Assembly (NCBI GenBank): GCA_032718565.1
Contig: JAVGVS010000181.1
Location: forward strand, 62,001-126,000
From: Distichodus sexfasciatus
Lineage: Eukaryota > Chordata > Actinopteri > Characiformes > Distichodontidae
Length of the DNA stretch: 64,000 nt
Direction of reading: 5' to 3'
Shown: one piece after another, positions 21,401-31,381 of the stretch
How positions within the stretch are numbered: the first letter of the stretch is position 1
Layout of the letters: each line of letters opens with the position of its first letter
The notes under the pieces: generated by a model
What the model was told of the DNA's origin: nothing
Databases searched by the model: none
The model's input: the letters and a program-made list of their open reading frames with translations, nothing else
Position numbers and translations under genes: made by a program

Positions 21401-22934
21401 GCGTTAAATGGCACAGTATTTAGTGTTTAGTATCGCTATTTAATTTGATAAAACACCAAACGGCAAAATGACGGGATAAACTGGCAAATACGTCTAAATA
21501 ACGTGACTTAAGTGCAACACGTTTTTCCAAAAGAATGGTTCAGTAAGCAGATAAAAGAGTGGAATGGGGGGGGAGAGAGAGAGAGGAAGGGGGAGAAAGA
21601 AAGAAAGTGAGAGAGAGAGAAAGAGAAACAGCCTGCAGCATTGACATACTTGTCCTATAAATAGACAGAGTTAAAAATGACTAAGACACACACACACACA
21701 CACACACACAAGCTATTGGTCAGAGAGAGACGGTAGTCACAGCCTGCACTGATTTCTGCTTAAGAGGAGGATGAATGCATGATGTATGATTGCATGACAA
21801 ACAGGAAAAATATCATCTACTTCATGTAAAACTTCAACATTTCATTTGCATGAACTGAGTGGAGAGAAAGAGAGAACGCTCATTTATTCGGACTGAACTA
21901 AGAGTCGACCGATTATCTGCCGGGCCGATTATCAGAGGGCAATATTAGACGTTTTTCTGGTTATAAATATCGGTGTTCAATTTTAACCATCACCGATATT
22001 AAGTAATTACAAGGTGCTCTACTGTTGCTCCACTGCCATCTTTACTCTCTGTGCCGTTTTAATTTAACTCGCTGCTTCATTTAATGTCCCGCCCTCAACA
22101 GTCTCTGATTGGCTACATGCCCATCTTCTTGTCACACACATCACACTCACACAGGAGCGCAGCGTGAAGCTCCGAGAAGGAGGAGAGGAGAGAGGAGAGT
22201 TTCAGCTGAGCTTGGTGTTTGTAAAATTCAACATTTTGACAGAGATTTTCTTTTTTTGCACATCGGTTCCAAATATCGATTATCAGCCCTGTTAACTAGC
22301 AATAATCAGTATCGATATCGGCCCTGTAAAACCAATATCGGTCGACCTCTAGGCTGAACAATATCCATGTTGAAAAGCAGGAATTTATAAAAATGGGCTT
22401 GAGTTCACAGAGTTCAGGAAAGTGAGTGCAGAATTTTTGCAAATCTGTATATTACTGCATTTTTAATCTGATATTACTGTATTACATGCAAACCATAGGA
22501 CAGAGGAGGCTGTATCACAGCCAAATTACCATATTTTTATTTTTTAAATTTTTACATTTTATTGGCATATCAATTTTTTTTTATACCAATACCGATAACA
22601 TTACTATTGCCACTGACAATCAGCCAGACACATAATCAGTCGACCAGTAAATACATTTAAAAAAAGACCAATATCCATAACCATAAAAACAATAAATATC
22701 TGTCCCGATATTCGACCAAGCCGATAATTAGTCAACCCCTAGCAGACCTACAATCACAATATGAAACATTTTCAATATCATGCAGTCAGGTCAGAAGCAG
22801 AAAAACGAAGACAGCGTGGAGACTGACCTCAGGCCATTGAAGAGCTGCTTGGATTTATCCAGGAGATAGCAGAAGTCGGTCACTGTTTTCCTCTCACCAA
22901 GTGGGATGTCATCCTCTGCTCCCACTCCCGTCAT
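6027..22934 (-). CDS. scai: SCAI, suppressor of cancer cell invasion (MRTF cofactor)
   Basis: SCAI is a nuclear protein known to bind MRTF/SRF and repress their target genes, and it also acts in double-strand-break repair. Coding exons in transcript order: 22934-22828, 15791-15696, 15012-14926, 14837-14739, 14447-14351, 13801-13703, 12474-12322, 10877-10776, 10635-10534, 8831-8753, 8314-8215, 7913-7832, 7545-7473, 7053-6880, 6750-6650, 6173-6027. All junctions are GT-AG and phases agree. They join into 565 codons plus TGA at 6029-6027. Landmarks are GAEDDIP and ERKTVTDFCYLLDKSKQLF (residues 5-32), QWQSYFGRTFDVYTKLWKFQ, LVLQEVAAF, VGNCNNQVKFSEL, NPHKYLLYKPTFSQLYTFL, LLVYLSATGVFP, KPLFIIVDSSNS and QKHILELAAMLDV near the end. 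The human long form has about 40 extra N-terminal residues. Here ATG 22934-22932 is taken as start because joining to the likely exon 1 puts an in-frame stop just upstream. I see no known catalytic motif; the protein is conserved over its whole length. Confidence 0.96.
7914..8110. repeat. GA/GT higher-order minisatellite in a scai intron
   Basis: About four copies of a unit made of a (GA)n run plus GTGTGTGAGTGCGTGTGAGA. It fills most of the 301 bp intron between scai coding exons 11 and 12. On the transcribed strand its left edge is the polypyrimidine tract of the 7913 acceptor. Confidence 0.9.
8832..10533. other. scai intron with repeat fragments
   Basis: A 1.7 kb intron. Positions 9020-9280 hold an unnamed repeat that recurs at about 13300-13580; both share TAAAATGTCTGTAAAAG-like starts, CCTTTAAGG and ATCCACGTGGCG. 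AT-rich sequence follows, then the short TIR element at 10285-10505. I see no other gene. Confidence 0.6.
10285..10505. mobile_element. Short deleted hAT-like element, GTGCACGAT family
   Basis: Starts TAGGAGTGCACAATATGGG and ends CGATATGATGGTGCATCCTTA, the same termini as the larger copies at 18626-19973 and 34230-35027 but reversed and internally deleted to about 221 bp. No target duplication is visible. It ends 29 bp from the donor of the scai exon at 10635-10534. Confidence 0.65.
11308..12236. repeat. 22-bp minisatellite inside fold-back element termini
   Basis: About 40 tandem, slightly varied copies of GTTAGCAACTAACATAGTGTAC. Each unit contains the inverted pair GTTAG/CTAAC. The array starts after GTGCATTTCCCAAAAGCATA and ends before GTTTTGGGAAACGAAC. 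Those flanks match the termini of the unexpanded fold-back element at 55311-55421. It lies in the scai intron between coding exons 7 and 8. Confidence 0.9.
13300..13580 (+). repeat. Unnamed interspersed repeat, second copy
   Basis: Shares a clear similarity block with 9020-9280: GTCTGTAAAAG, GCCTTTAAGG, TTCCA-AG, GAGTGCTTC and CATCCACGTGGCG in the same order. Both copies lie in scai introns. The family is not recognised. Confidence 0.6.
14459..14485. repeat. (GA)n microsatellite at a scai acceptor
   Basis: A GA run 12 bp from the scai exon edge at 14447. On the transcript it forms a CU-repeat polypyrimidine tract just before TTTTTGCTCCAG. Confidence 0.9.
15317..15655. repeat. Inverted pair of SINE A copies
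   Basis: Left half (15317 to about 15465) is a plus-strand SINE A with tRNA-like head and body. Right half (about 15466-15655) is a minus-strand copy whose head lies at the right. The heads point outward and the bodies meet, so the transcript could fold into a long hairpin. It is in a scai intron. Confidence 0.75.
15864..16406. mobile_element. hAT-like non-autonomous element, GTCGACCGAT family
   Basis: Begins TAAGGGTCAACCGGGCCGAT and ends ATATCGGTCGACCTCTA, giving inverted termini. Flanked by 8-bp duplications ATCATAAT (15856-15863) and ATCATAAC (16407-16414), 7 of 8 matching, the hAT signature. The 543 bp body contains the conserved block TCTGATTGGCTATAAGGTCA and no transposase frame. Sister copies lie at 21899-22351 and 41281-41708. 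Confidence 0.8.
16680..17369 (+). repeat. Long purine-only (GA-rich) tract
   Basis: Nearly 700 bp of plus-strand sequence almost wholly A and G, with (GA)n and (GAAA)n blocks. The large open frames on either strand are low-complexity artefacts. It lies in the large scai intron, so the scai transcript carries it as a CU-rich stretch. Confidence 0.9.
17370..17950 (-). mobile_element. 5'-truncated L2/CR1-clade LINE
   Basis: The minus-strand frame 17950-17609 (113 codons) encodes the C-terminal tail of a LINE reverse-transcriptase polyprotein: LRSLHWLPVTFRIDFKVLLL, TYKSLNGLGPKYIADRL, SYDAARSWNQLPEEI and FKSRLKTHLF. This pattern is well known in L2/Rex/CR1-type elements. The 3' end (17370-17440) carries the TTTATTTATATAGCACATTT and CAAAGTGCTTTACA motif common at the ends of fish L2 copies. 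GAAA repeats flank both sides. The catalytic reverse-transcriptase and endonuclease regions are absent, so the copy is dead. Confidence 0.85.
18626..19973. mobile_element. hAT-like element, GTGCACGAT family, with nested insert
   Basis: Begins TAGAGACGCACGATAACATC and ends CCCATATCGTGCATCCTTA. Flanking 8-mers ATAATATT (18618-18625) and ATAATATC (19974-19981) match at 7 of 8. Removing the nested element and its duplication leaves about 720 bp, close to the 798 bp sister copy at 34230-35027. It lies in the large scai intron and shows no transposase. Confidence 0.8.
18718..19341. mobile_element. Nested 624 bp element with about 35 bp inverted termini
   Basis: Left end GTGACCCTCCACAGCAAAAC (continuing to CGCTTGTCGCAA) and right end (TTGCGACAAGCGACTGGT to GGAGGGTCAC) are inverted repeats with one mismatch over about 36 bp. 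The flanks are a perfect ATTT duplication (18714-18717 and 19342-19345). The sister host copy at 34230 has the uninterrupted CACATTTATTGCACGTGG site. A 4-bp duplication does not fit hAT (8), Tc1 (TA) or Harbinger (3). The superfamily is not assigned. Confidence 0.85.
20798..21036 (-). repeat. SINE family A, near full length
   Basis: Reads tail to head on the plus strand, from GTCATTGTAGCGAACCACAG through CCATCCGTGAAGGAGCAGTG and GAGTACCTCAGTGGCACC to a tRNA-like head ending AACCGCTACACTACAAACTG. The minus strand has a B-box-like GGTTCAAGTCC. A plus-strand fragment of the same family follows at 21087-21150. Confidence 0.85.
21689..21710. repeat. (CA)n microsatellite
   Basis: A short ACACAC run in the large scai intron. 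Others in the same intron are at 18346-18369 and 18441-18473. Confidence 0.9.
21899..22351. mobile_element. hAT-like element, GTCGACCGAT family
   Basis: Begins TAAGAGTCGACCGATTATC and ends ATATCGGTCGACCTCTA. Flanking 8-mers GACTGAAC (21891-21898) and GGCTGAAC (22352-22359) match at 7 of 8. At 453 bp it is shorter than the copy at 15864 but shares the GTCTCTGATTGGCTA block. Confidence 0.8.
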
Positions 22935-24489
22935 GACAGCTAGGACGAGAAAAATGAGAATATAAGCACCCAAGTCTGCTGTTTTACAGGACTGACTACT
23001 GACATATCACACAAGAAAGTGAGGTGGACTTTGAATTAATATCAGGATTATTTCAAACTGCAATAATACCATAATAATAATTTAATGCAGCCACAAGCGG
23101 CACCTAGCGGGGTCCAAGCAAAAGTCTCAAAAAGCAGCTGATGCAGTAAACATTGAAGAAAGGGGTCGGTGAAGCAGACTGATAAATTTATGTAGCATTT
23201 TTTGTGCCTCTAGAGGTCAAAGATCTGTAACTACATTAATCATAACAAATTATATAAATAATAATAAAAGTAAAAAAATGATAAGGAAGCCAATTTCCAA
23301 CTGTTCAAATAGTACTATTGTATACAGTATTTCCCTCTATCACACTGACAGTCTATACCAAATGAACAATTAAAACTAAAATATGGAAGAGGGAAATACT
23401 GTATACAATGTGGAAAATTAAATAAAATCAAATATGATTGATGGGATCACAAGACTGAACACAACATTGTAATTCTTACAGGGCCAAAAAAGTACATATT
23501 GGGAAAAGTTCATTCAAATTTACTAGCATTTTGCTACATTACTAGCAAGGTTAAGTCAGTGAGGCTCCAAATGTCAGTTTTTACCATTTTTCACATATCT
23601 TTCAATTTATCAATACTTCGATATATTGTGACACGTTTGGTGATATGATTATTGAAAGAGTGGTGAAATCTATTAACTTATCTCACACGCACGATGCATT
23701 AGGTGTTAAACTGAATAAATACACAAAACAAATATATCAGTTGTTCTGGAGACTAATTCATACCAACAACAATATTGGGGGGAAAAAATTATGCTACTAA
23801 CGATACTGGCCAAAAAACATGAAACAGCAAATATTTTTGTTCCAAATGACCAAAAGAGACCTTTTGTTTTAAGCAATAAAAGTATGAGTTTGATGTAAAT
23901 TGCCTTAGAGAACGATACTGATGCTGAAATAACCCTAGCAATCCTAGTAAAAAAGTAAGAAGCTATTATAAAAGTCTCCTCTTTTTGAGAGAATGTTTCT
24001 TATTGTGAAACTGCAGCCAAATTTCAGTGCCAACGGCAACAGCGGCCGAAGTTCTCATCTCCAGACGTGGAGGAGTTTCCTGGGAGACGTTCATGTGAGC
24101 AACTCACTTCGTCTGGAGGAAGAGCAACTATACACACTTTCACCTTCCCACCCTCCCTTCCTTCATCCCTCCCTGCAAACCAACATGCCTGTATCGCTCC
24201 TTTTCTCTCCGGCACGTGGCACAGCTGGACTTCAAACCCAAAAGCCAGGCACATGGCCAACCACTGACGCGTGTGTGTGTGTGTTCTGACAAATCGCATA
24301 CACTCATGAGATCTGACACTCACATAATCGCCCTTGTCAACTCCTCCATGATTAACCGTATCACATTTTGTCAAAACTGAGCTCGATAAATCACTACAAT
24401 CAGAGCATTTCACAATCCGTCATGATATAACTGTAATCTACATTAGAATTAAGACTGTAATTTTTACATCTTTTACATGAAGTGGCAGT

Positions 24490-24912
24490 AATTTGGTGGA
24501 AATTAAAAAATGACATGTATAGAAGGAGGAGGACAGAGAAGACAAGAAAACAAAAGACAGGCGATAAAGAGATGAGATGAGAGACAAAGTAGAAGAGAAC
24601 AGGAGACAAAATAAGATGAGAAGAGAAATGGCAAGAGAGGAGAGGAGATGAGAGGAAAATTAAAGAGAAAGGAGGGATAGAGAGAATAAGGAAGAGGAAA
24701 GGAGAGTAAAACAGAACAGAAGAAAAGAGATGATAAAAGAAGAGAGGAGAGAAGAGTAAGAAGAGAAGTGTAAAGAAATGGGAAGAGAAGAGACAAATGG
24801 AGAAGAGAGGAGAAGAAAGAGAAGAGTAGAGAAGAATGGAGAAGAGAAGGGAAGAGAAGAGACGACTGGAGAAAAGAAGAGAAGAGACAAATGGAGAAGA
24901 GAAGAAAGGAGA
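24490..24912 (+). repeat. Purine-rich GAAGA tract
   Basis: About 420 bp almost purely A and G on the plus strand, built from AGAGAAGAG and GGAGAAGAG variants. Smaller related blocks lie at 25609-25745. Confidence 0.9.
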
Positions 24913-25508
24913 TAGCGGCCTGTCCTCAGTTTAGTTGCGGTGCTGGATTTTTGTCAGTTAATTCCAAAACCCTCTGTGAAACGTGGACTGTAAGGGAAGT
25001 GGTTTCAGGAAATAACAGGTGCATAACTGGGGGAAACACACAGACCCACGGGCACAGCCAACACTTGGGGGGTTTGGGACGTGGCCATTACTCTCAGAGC
25101 CACAGGAGACTGGCACACATATGCAGACACACAGATTAACACACACACACACACACGTAGGTTTACACTGTACTAATCACACTAGGGGCAGGAGAGCTGT
25201 AGGTACCTGCAGCCCTCTCCCAAATTTGAAATCTGGACTTGCTTTTGTTGCTGGTCAGAAGTAAGGAGAGGAACGAGGTTTGGAGTGATAACAGAGGAGG
25301 AATCTGGCTGTTGCTGGGATGTTTCTCTAAAGCCAGGCTGTGGCCAGCATCCGTGGCACAAAGCAGTGCTTTTTGACCCACATACCCTGCCATAAAAATG
25401 TATGAGCTCCGCAGCAAGGGAACTGCAGGACGCAGAAGTATGTGTGTGTGTGTGTGTGTGTGTATGTATATATGGGAACTCACTCACCACAGAAATGCCT
25501 ACCTTAAA

Positions 25509-25600
25509 CTAGGGCTGGGCGATACGGGCTAAAAATAATATCACGATATTTTGAAGTTAACTCGCAGTTCACAATATATATCTTGATACATTCTGTCTTT
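25509..25600. mobile_element. Terminus of a GGGCTGGGCGAT-family MITE
   Basis: TAGGGCTGGGCGATACGGGC, followed by AATATCACGATATTTT, matches the left end of the element at 35408-35790. The opposite terminus is not found, so the copy is truncated or its far end has diverged. Confidence 0.55.
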
Positions 25601-28252
25601 CTGGGAGAGAACTAATGAGAAGAAAGAGAGGAGAAGAAAGAGAGTAGAGAAAAGGAGAAGAAAAGAGAGGAGAAGGGGATAATTACAAGGAAAATCTCTG
25701 TTTTGTGTTTCTGTAATTGGTATTAAGAAGAGAAGAGAAGAGAATAATCTGATTTTTGTTCAATTATCACAATTGGTATCGGTCCTAGAAACCTGCTGGA
25801 AATCATCCTGGCTCCACTCCACACACTCCCACTACCATCCAGGTGCACGTTGTGGGTGTAAACTTACATTCGGATGACAGATTCATTTTCATCCCAGCAG
25901 TGACACTGATCTCACAGTGACAGGGAGCAGGTGAAGCAGAGGCTGTTGGGAGTTTTATACACACTAGTGTCCATGGTAGGGTGAGTCAGGTCGGTTGGTC
26001 ATAATCTTATGGCTGGAATAAGCCCTGGCTCTTAGACTCACAGCAGATGTCCCGACCCCATCGTTTTCCTCCTCCTCCTCCTCCTCCTCAGGTGATTCTG
26101 ACATGACCCAATAGCGATGTCAGAATGAACGTCCACAGCCGCACCTCTTCGCTGATCAGCCGAATTTGGGCAAGAGAGCGAGTGTTAGACTCAGATAACA
26201 GTGGAAAGGAGATGTTGAAGTGCAGGATAGAGGGAGGATCCAGAGTCAGAGGCTCTCTGACATTAAAGGAGTCTGTTAGTGAACGAGGGTAAGAGGAAAG
26301 GCGAGGGGAAAGTAGGGCAGGTGTCCTATTTAGAAGGGCACTTTGTCTAATAACACAGCCACATTAGCGAGAGCGGTTTTCTTTTACAGCATTTAGCAAA
26401 TGCTCTTACACAGAAATGAGACAGAAATGTGACATGGCCGAGCTCGAACCTTTGACTTCTTGGTTCATGGCCAAGGATTCTGGAAATTGCCAGTGCAAAT
26501 TCCAGAGTTAAGAAACAATATCACAAACAATATCAACATCACAAATAATATCACAAATACATAAAGCACATAGTACGAGAATACAACCAGTCTCTTGAAG
26601 TTGTAATGGTACAGCTCTTCTACATATCAACTATTAAAGCAACTATGAAAAAACCTTAAATCTCTGAACACTGTGATGTTTGATCAACATGGACCCAAGG
26701 GCCAGTTCTGCTGTTAGTCATGTATAAAAGGAGGGAATATATAAAAATATAACTATAACAAGGGTAAAAAAAGGTACTTGCAGGAAGCAAATACACCCCC
26801 AAAGAGGCATGACTCACACGGGTTTAATCACTGCTTTTTTTGAGGAAAGTGGCATGTAAAAGACCTCACAACTTAAAAACGAATTTATAAAAACTGGCAC
26901 ATTCCAGTCCTCCTTTATTTGAACTTAGACAGCCAGAAGTGGGTGGTCCATATGATGTAATGCATTACCATTTAATCAACCATGAAGTTGACATGGACAA
27001 ATGGTTTCTGAATCGCTACTAAATCCTTGGTCATTTACATTATCACCACTACACTGTTTATTTACATGAACTCTTTCCCTGTATTTTTGTTCTTGGATTC
27101 TTAAATTGACATAAGGAATGAATCAGTCTTGCAATCAACTCTGATTGCAGTCATCGAGAAACTAGTCGAGAGCAGTTCTCAATTCTCAGAAATATGTTCG
27201 GAATCGAACAGCACTAGGTAGTAGTTACACGAAGACACGCCTCCAACTGGGTTACTCATAGTTTGAAGAAAACTCCAGAGTTGCTCACTCCTGATTTTGA
27301 TTTTGCATAACTCGTCTCCCATTTATATAATTTCCAACATGACGTCAACACACCGACACTAAACCAACCTGAGGGCATGACGTCATTACAGAGGAGCAAG
27401 CTGCTGGATTTCTAAAATATGGCAACCAGAAATCTTTGTGAAAAACATTTTTTTCCTAGATATTTTCCAATGCATAATCTCACCAAGAAATCCACACAGA
27501 CAAAGCACATATCTATTATTCATCCTAGTGTGCAAACAGCGTTTAAAAATAATAATCATGTTTTATGTTCATGCTTCATACCCAGATTTATCACTTGAAG
27601 TTGGAGGCCCACAACAGCACCCAAACCCTCCACATCTCCGTCCACCTCCATTCTTTGTTAACAGACATCGAAACGATCCATTGACCGTAAAAAGCGCCAC
27701 ATTTACGCACGCAAGGTCGTCTGATACGTCAAAACAAAAAGCATTGCATCGTGTCCAAACACTCCCAGTGAAATGCGCACACACACATACACACAAACAA
27801 CACACTATGTCATTTGTTCAAATCTTTCTCCTATAAATTACACCTCATTTTGGCATGGCACCCCAAAAACACATGCACGGCAATCCCCAGGAAAAAATAA
27901 GCTTGCTCCAAAAATATTGCCATTATTCTCATATGGAGCGACTGTGCAAAAGTGTGCAATGCATTAAAACGCACATCTCCAGCTACAACCACAAAATCGT
28001 GACAATTGCTTTGTTTTGCATGTGTCAGATGTGTTAATCGCAATGCCATCTTCCCATGCGTGGCGCGCTCTGGCGTTGCAACGCAAGAAAATCTGCTAAA
28101 TAAACCGTATTTTTCAACGCTGAACCAGACCATAGAGCAAATATTTTATGCAGTAGTGACTCGCGCCACAAGAGCTTGTAAATGCATGGGGGGCTACTTC
28201 GAGCTAATTAAGTGTATTTGCTGGGTATTAAAGAAAAGAAAAGCCTCCTTAC

Positions 28253-28320
28253 CTCCGAGTCCGAGTCAAATCCGGCTGCAATAGCGCAAGGCAGCGCTGC
28301 CTGGGCTCAATCTGTCAAAG
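28253..28320 (-). other. scai: Probable non-coding first exon of scai (3' edge)
   Basis: On the minus strand GACTCGGACTCGGAG is followed by a strong GTAAGGAGG donor at 28252. Joined to the acceptor at 22940, the frame leading into the scai ATG meets a TGA six codons upstream of that ATG. The exon would therefore be 5' UTR. Its upstream edge is not visible; the right coordinate here is arbitrary. Confidence 0.5.
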
Positions 28321-29129
28321 CGGCGGACTGAATGAATTTTGCGGACATGCAAAAAAAAGGAAAAAGGGACAAGTGGGTGTAAACATGGTGTTACAGTCTG
28401 ATGACAGCTCGGCTGCTGCTGGACTCTGAGATTCACATGCACATAATAAGCTCCTAAATTCCCTAAGGGGTCTTGATTGGTGTGGAACACAACCATGCAC
28501 CGCTTTTCTTTTCTTTTCTTTTCCCGGTTTTATCCCCCACTTTGGTCATTTTTTGAATCGTGCATGTGTTGATGTCAGGTATGGATCATGCAATTCAGAC
28601 GAGGGTCTGATGCAAGTCAGCTAGTACAGGTAAATAAAATAATTTTCCTATGTGTGGTGCATTTAAGAGGGGTGGTCGAGATACGATTGAGAAAATGCAA
28701 CAAAGCAGCAAGCAGCAAAGTCGGCTTTTAAAAGGGATTGTAGAATGGCAAAAGCGGACAAATGGCTCGCTGGATTTTTCTCTCAATCAAATGATGCTGT
28801 TTTGTGTGCGCTACCTGAGTGTAGTTTTTGTGTATCTTCTCTTTATTCCTCAGAGGGGAACGTTTCTAGGATGTCAGTGTCAGCTCGGCTCTGAACGTCC
28901 AATGCAGTGTCGCTCCGTCATTTATATCCAGCTCATTCAGCTGTCTCCCGCTGGGGAGAGAGGGGGAAAAAATAAAGGATATTCTCTCACCGGTGCATTT
29001 GTGACTACTACGATCGATAGCTTATTCTCTCTCAGTATCATCTCCACAATCCAGATATGTGGAAAAAACGCGATTCAATCTAACATGCTGCGCGGCTTTC
29101 GTGGTCGTGACAAATACAAAGCCGAGGCG

Positions 29130-29230
29130 TTTTGATTGGCTTGCTGGACTCGTGACGTATTTCATTAGCGTTTGATTGGGGAAATGTTCTGTCAATCAAA
29201 GCCCGTCGCGTCGAGGGGGCGGGGCGAAAT
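29130..29230 (-). promoter_or_regulatory. Candidate scai promoter (CCAAT boxes, GC box)
   Basis: Two minus-strand CCAAT boxes (ATTGG at 29135-29139 and 29175-29179) are spaced exactly 40 bp. A third inverted-type CAAT lies at 29192. A GC box GGGGGCGGGGCG sits at 29215-29226. CpG density is raised here against the AT-rich surroundings. The position suits minus-strand transcription toward the donor at 28252. The transcription start is inferred, not seen. Confidence 0.5.
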
Positions 29231-29759
29231 AACGGTCATGAATTGAGGTAAATGAACGCGTAAATTGCGCCGCGGTGTGGAAATCGTGGAGCTTTTTTAC
29301 GTTAAAAACGTCAGGTTTAACCTTATTTTACACCGTGTGAAGCATCATGTTATACCCAAATAAAAAGCTGAATACAAGGCTGTAATAATAACATTAATAA
29401 GTTGATGTTTTTCATAGTCCAGATATAGTATATGTCTATTATAACTCTACCTCTTGCACATTAAGTGTAAATGTCAATTTCAACCTGTTAAGAATACTGC
29501 ATCCTGACTTGACAAACATTTTTACCTCTATGTTTATTTCTAGCCTCTAATTATATATATATATATATATATTTATTTTTTTTAAAAAAGAAGAAGAAAA
29601 AAGAAATCCCTGTCTAGTTTAAAATGTATATTGCATATTGTCTGGTTTAAAATGTATATTGTTTAATGTATATTTTAGTATTTCTACTTATTTATTGTCT
29701 ATCCCATGTGCCTAGTCGTGCCACTGCCTATTTATTCTCTGTTCTACAGTTCTTTGTTT

Positions 29760-29862
29760 GTTTGCACTGGAAATAACCTGGAGCCACGTCGTCTCGTCTC
29801 TCTATGTATCTGTACAGTATATAGCAGAGATGTGAATAAAGTTGACTTTGACTTTGGTTTGG
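29760..29862 (+). repeat. Retroelement 3'-end repeat (GTTGACTTTGACTTTG tail)
   Basis: Reads GCACTGGAAATAACCTGGAG, GTCTCTCTATGTATCTGTAC, ATAAAGTTGACTTTGACTTT. A reverse-oriented relative lies at 36368-36440. The tail repeat suggests a LINE or LINE-mobilised element; the family is not identified. Confidence 0.5.
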
Positions 29863-29896
29863 CATTCTAACATTATGCTATGACTATATGGTATAA

Positions 29897-31262
29897 AGCG
29901 TAACGGTTAAGGAGATGGTCGTGTTATTACAGGGTCACCGGTTCAAAAGTCCGAACCGGTAAAGGTACCACTGAGATATTCATGACAAGTTACCTCAGTG
30001 GTACATTTTCTGGTCCGGGACTTGAGGTACTCATGAGAAAGGTACCTCAGTGGCAGTGTTGTGCAAGTTACATGCAAAGTGTAATACACTATACATTACT
30101 TGTTACTGGTATTCAAATATAATCCGCTACCTTACAATATTACTGTCTCAGAATTGTAATCGTTACATGACTTCTGTAACTTTTCAGTTACTTTCACCAA
30201 AATAACTGTGAAAATATAACTTGACATTCTAATATGAGAAAAAATATTGCAGATCATTACATGCCCGGTAAAAGGTGATGTTTTGTAGCATAATGATTAT
30301 GTGCTAACCAGGCTACAAACAATATGATTAATATAACTGGCAAAGTAAGGGCTTAAGAGACAATTCAAGAAACATTAACAGCCAAAATGAAAAATGACTA
30401 GAATTTGAATAACATCATAATAGAGGTGGAATATATATTAAGTCTAGGCTTGGTCATCATTAAACAAAACAAAACTATACTCCACATTAATGCTTACTAT
30501 AATGACAAGAAAAGATGCATTTTTCTTACGATTGTCATTCCTTTATTCTCTTTGAATTCAAGAGATTCACAACATAAGTCATGCCTAATGCTCGAGGTGT
30601 TTTTTTTCAAAATTGCTAGTGCTATTTCTCAACGTCGATAGTTCTTTAGGGTTTGGGCAAAGATTGCTCTTGACTAAAACATTCTTTTTTGTCTTTATCC
30701 CTGACGAACTCAAAGTAATGCGCAAACTTTCCACTTCGCAAAAGTACTGTCTTCTGCAGTCATCTCACCGGAGAAGCAAGCCTTATGTGATGCACTGTGC
30801 AAGGGGCTCAACTAACTTTTGGTTAAAATTTTTGGTTCAAAGGGCTTTGTAACGCACGCGTTACTGAACATGTACCGAGTAAAATATTACTGAAAATTTA
30901 TAAGTGGTGCCTTACATTACTACGTTACAGCAAAAAGAAATCCGTTACTGTAACTCGTTACTTTTGTAATGCGTTACTCCCAACACTGCTCAGTTGCTGC
31001 TTTACTGGTCCGGGACTTGAGGTACTCAAGAGCAAGATACCTCAGTGACACCTTTACTGTTCTGGAACTTGAGGTACTCAAGAGCAACCACTTTGAGTTA
31101 TTATATGATTAATCATTTAATTTATATATTTTTTGCAGAGCCAATACTGGTTTCTGTGAGCGTAGTACCAACCCCAAGCACTGCCCCTTCATGGATGTGT
31201 CAAATGCAGAGGTCACATTTGGTCATGGTGCACCGTATGCTGTGCTGTGTTCACAATGACAA
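29897..31262 (+). repeat. SINE A block split by a hAT insertion
   Basis: The head at 29897-29960 (AGCGTAACGGTTAAGGAG, then CCGGTTCAAAAGTCC) is followed by repeated GGTACTCATGAG / CTCAGTGG modules. The block is interrupted at 30054-30988, resumes with more modules, and ends with the CTTCATGGATGTGTCAAATG to TTCACAATGACAAATAATC tail. The multiplied middle modules resemble those at 52847-53253. Confidence 0.7.
30054..30988. mobile_element. hAT-like element nested in SINE A
   Basis: Begins CAGTGTTGTGCAAGTTAC and ends GTTACTCCCAACACTG, inverted termini. Flanking 8-mers CTCAGTGG (30046-30053) and CTCAGTTG (30989-30996) match at 7 of 8. The left one is part of the SINE A body, so the SINE was there first. 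No transposase frame is seen in its 935 bp. Confidence 0.85.
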
Positions 31263-31375
31263 ATAATCACACATTAAAAACAAATTAAGGTCCAAAAAGG
31301 AAGAAGAGGGCTGATGGTTCAACATTCCACTGCATTAAAAACACACATGGACAATTTAAGTTAATAATAAAGGGG

Positions 31376-31381
31376 TTTATT
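31376..31381 (-). terminator. Candidate poly(A) signal of ppp6c
   Basis: Minus-strand AATAAA about 890 bp past the ppp6c stop. A weaker ATTAAA lies near 31566. Not confirmed by transcripts. Confidence 0.35.

Larger units (their letters stand above)
22940..28252. other. scai intron 1 (probable)
   Basis: About 5.3 kb between the first coding exon and the likely non-coding exon 1. It holds a purine-rich tract (24490-24912), CA/GT microsatellites (25141-25156, 25440-25463), one end of a GGGCTGGGCGAT element near 25509, a CCT triplet run (26069-26091) and a SINE C scrap (26383-26430). I found no exon for the N-terminal extension of the human long form. Confidence 0.55.

Noticed and set aside
28650..29135. 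161-codon plus-strand open frame
   Set aside because: No recognisable domain, no splice support, and it lies over the presumed scai 5' region on the opposite strand.
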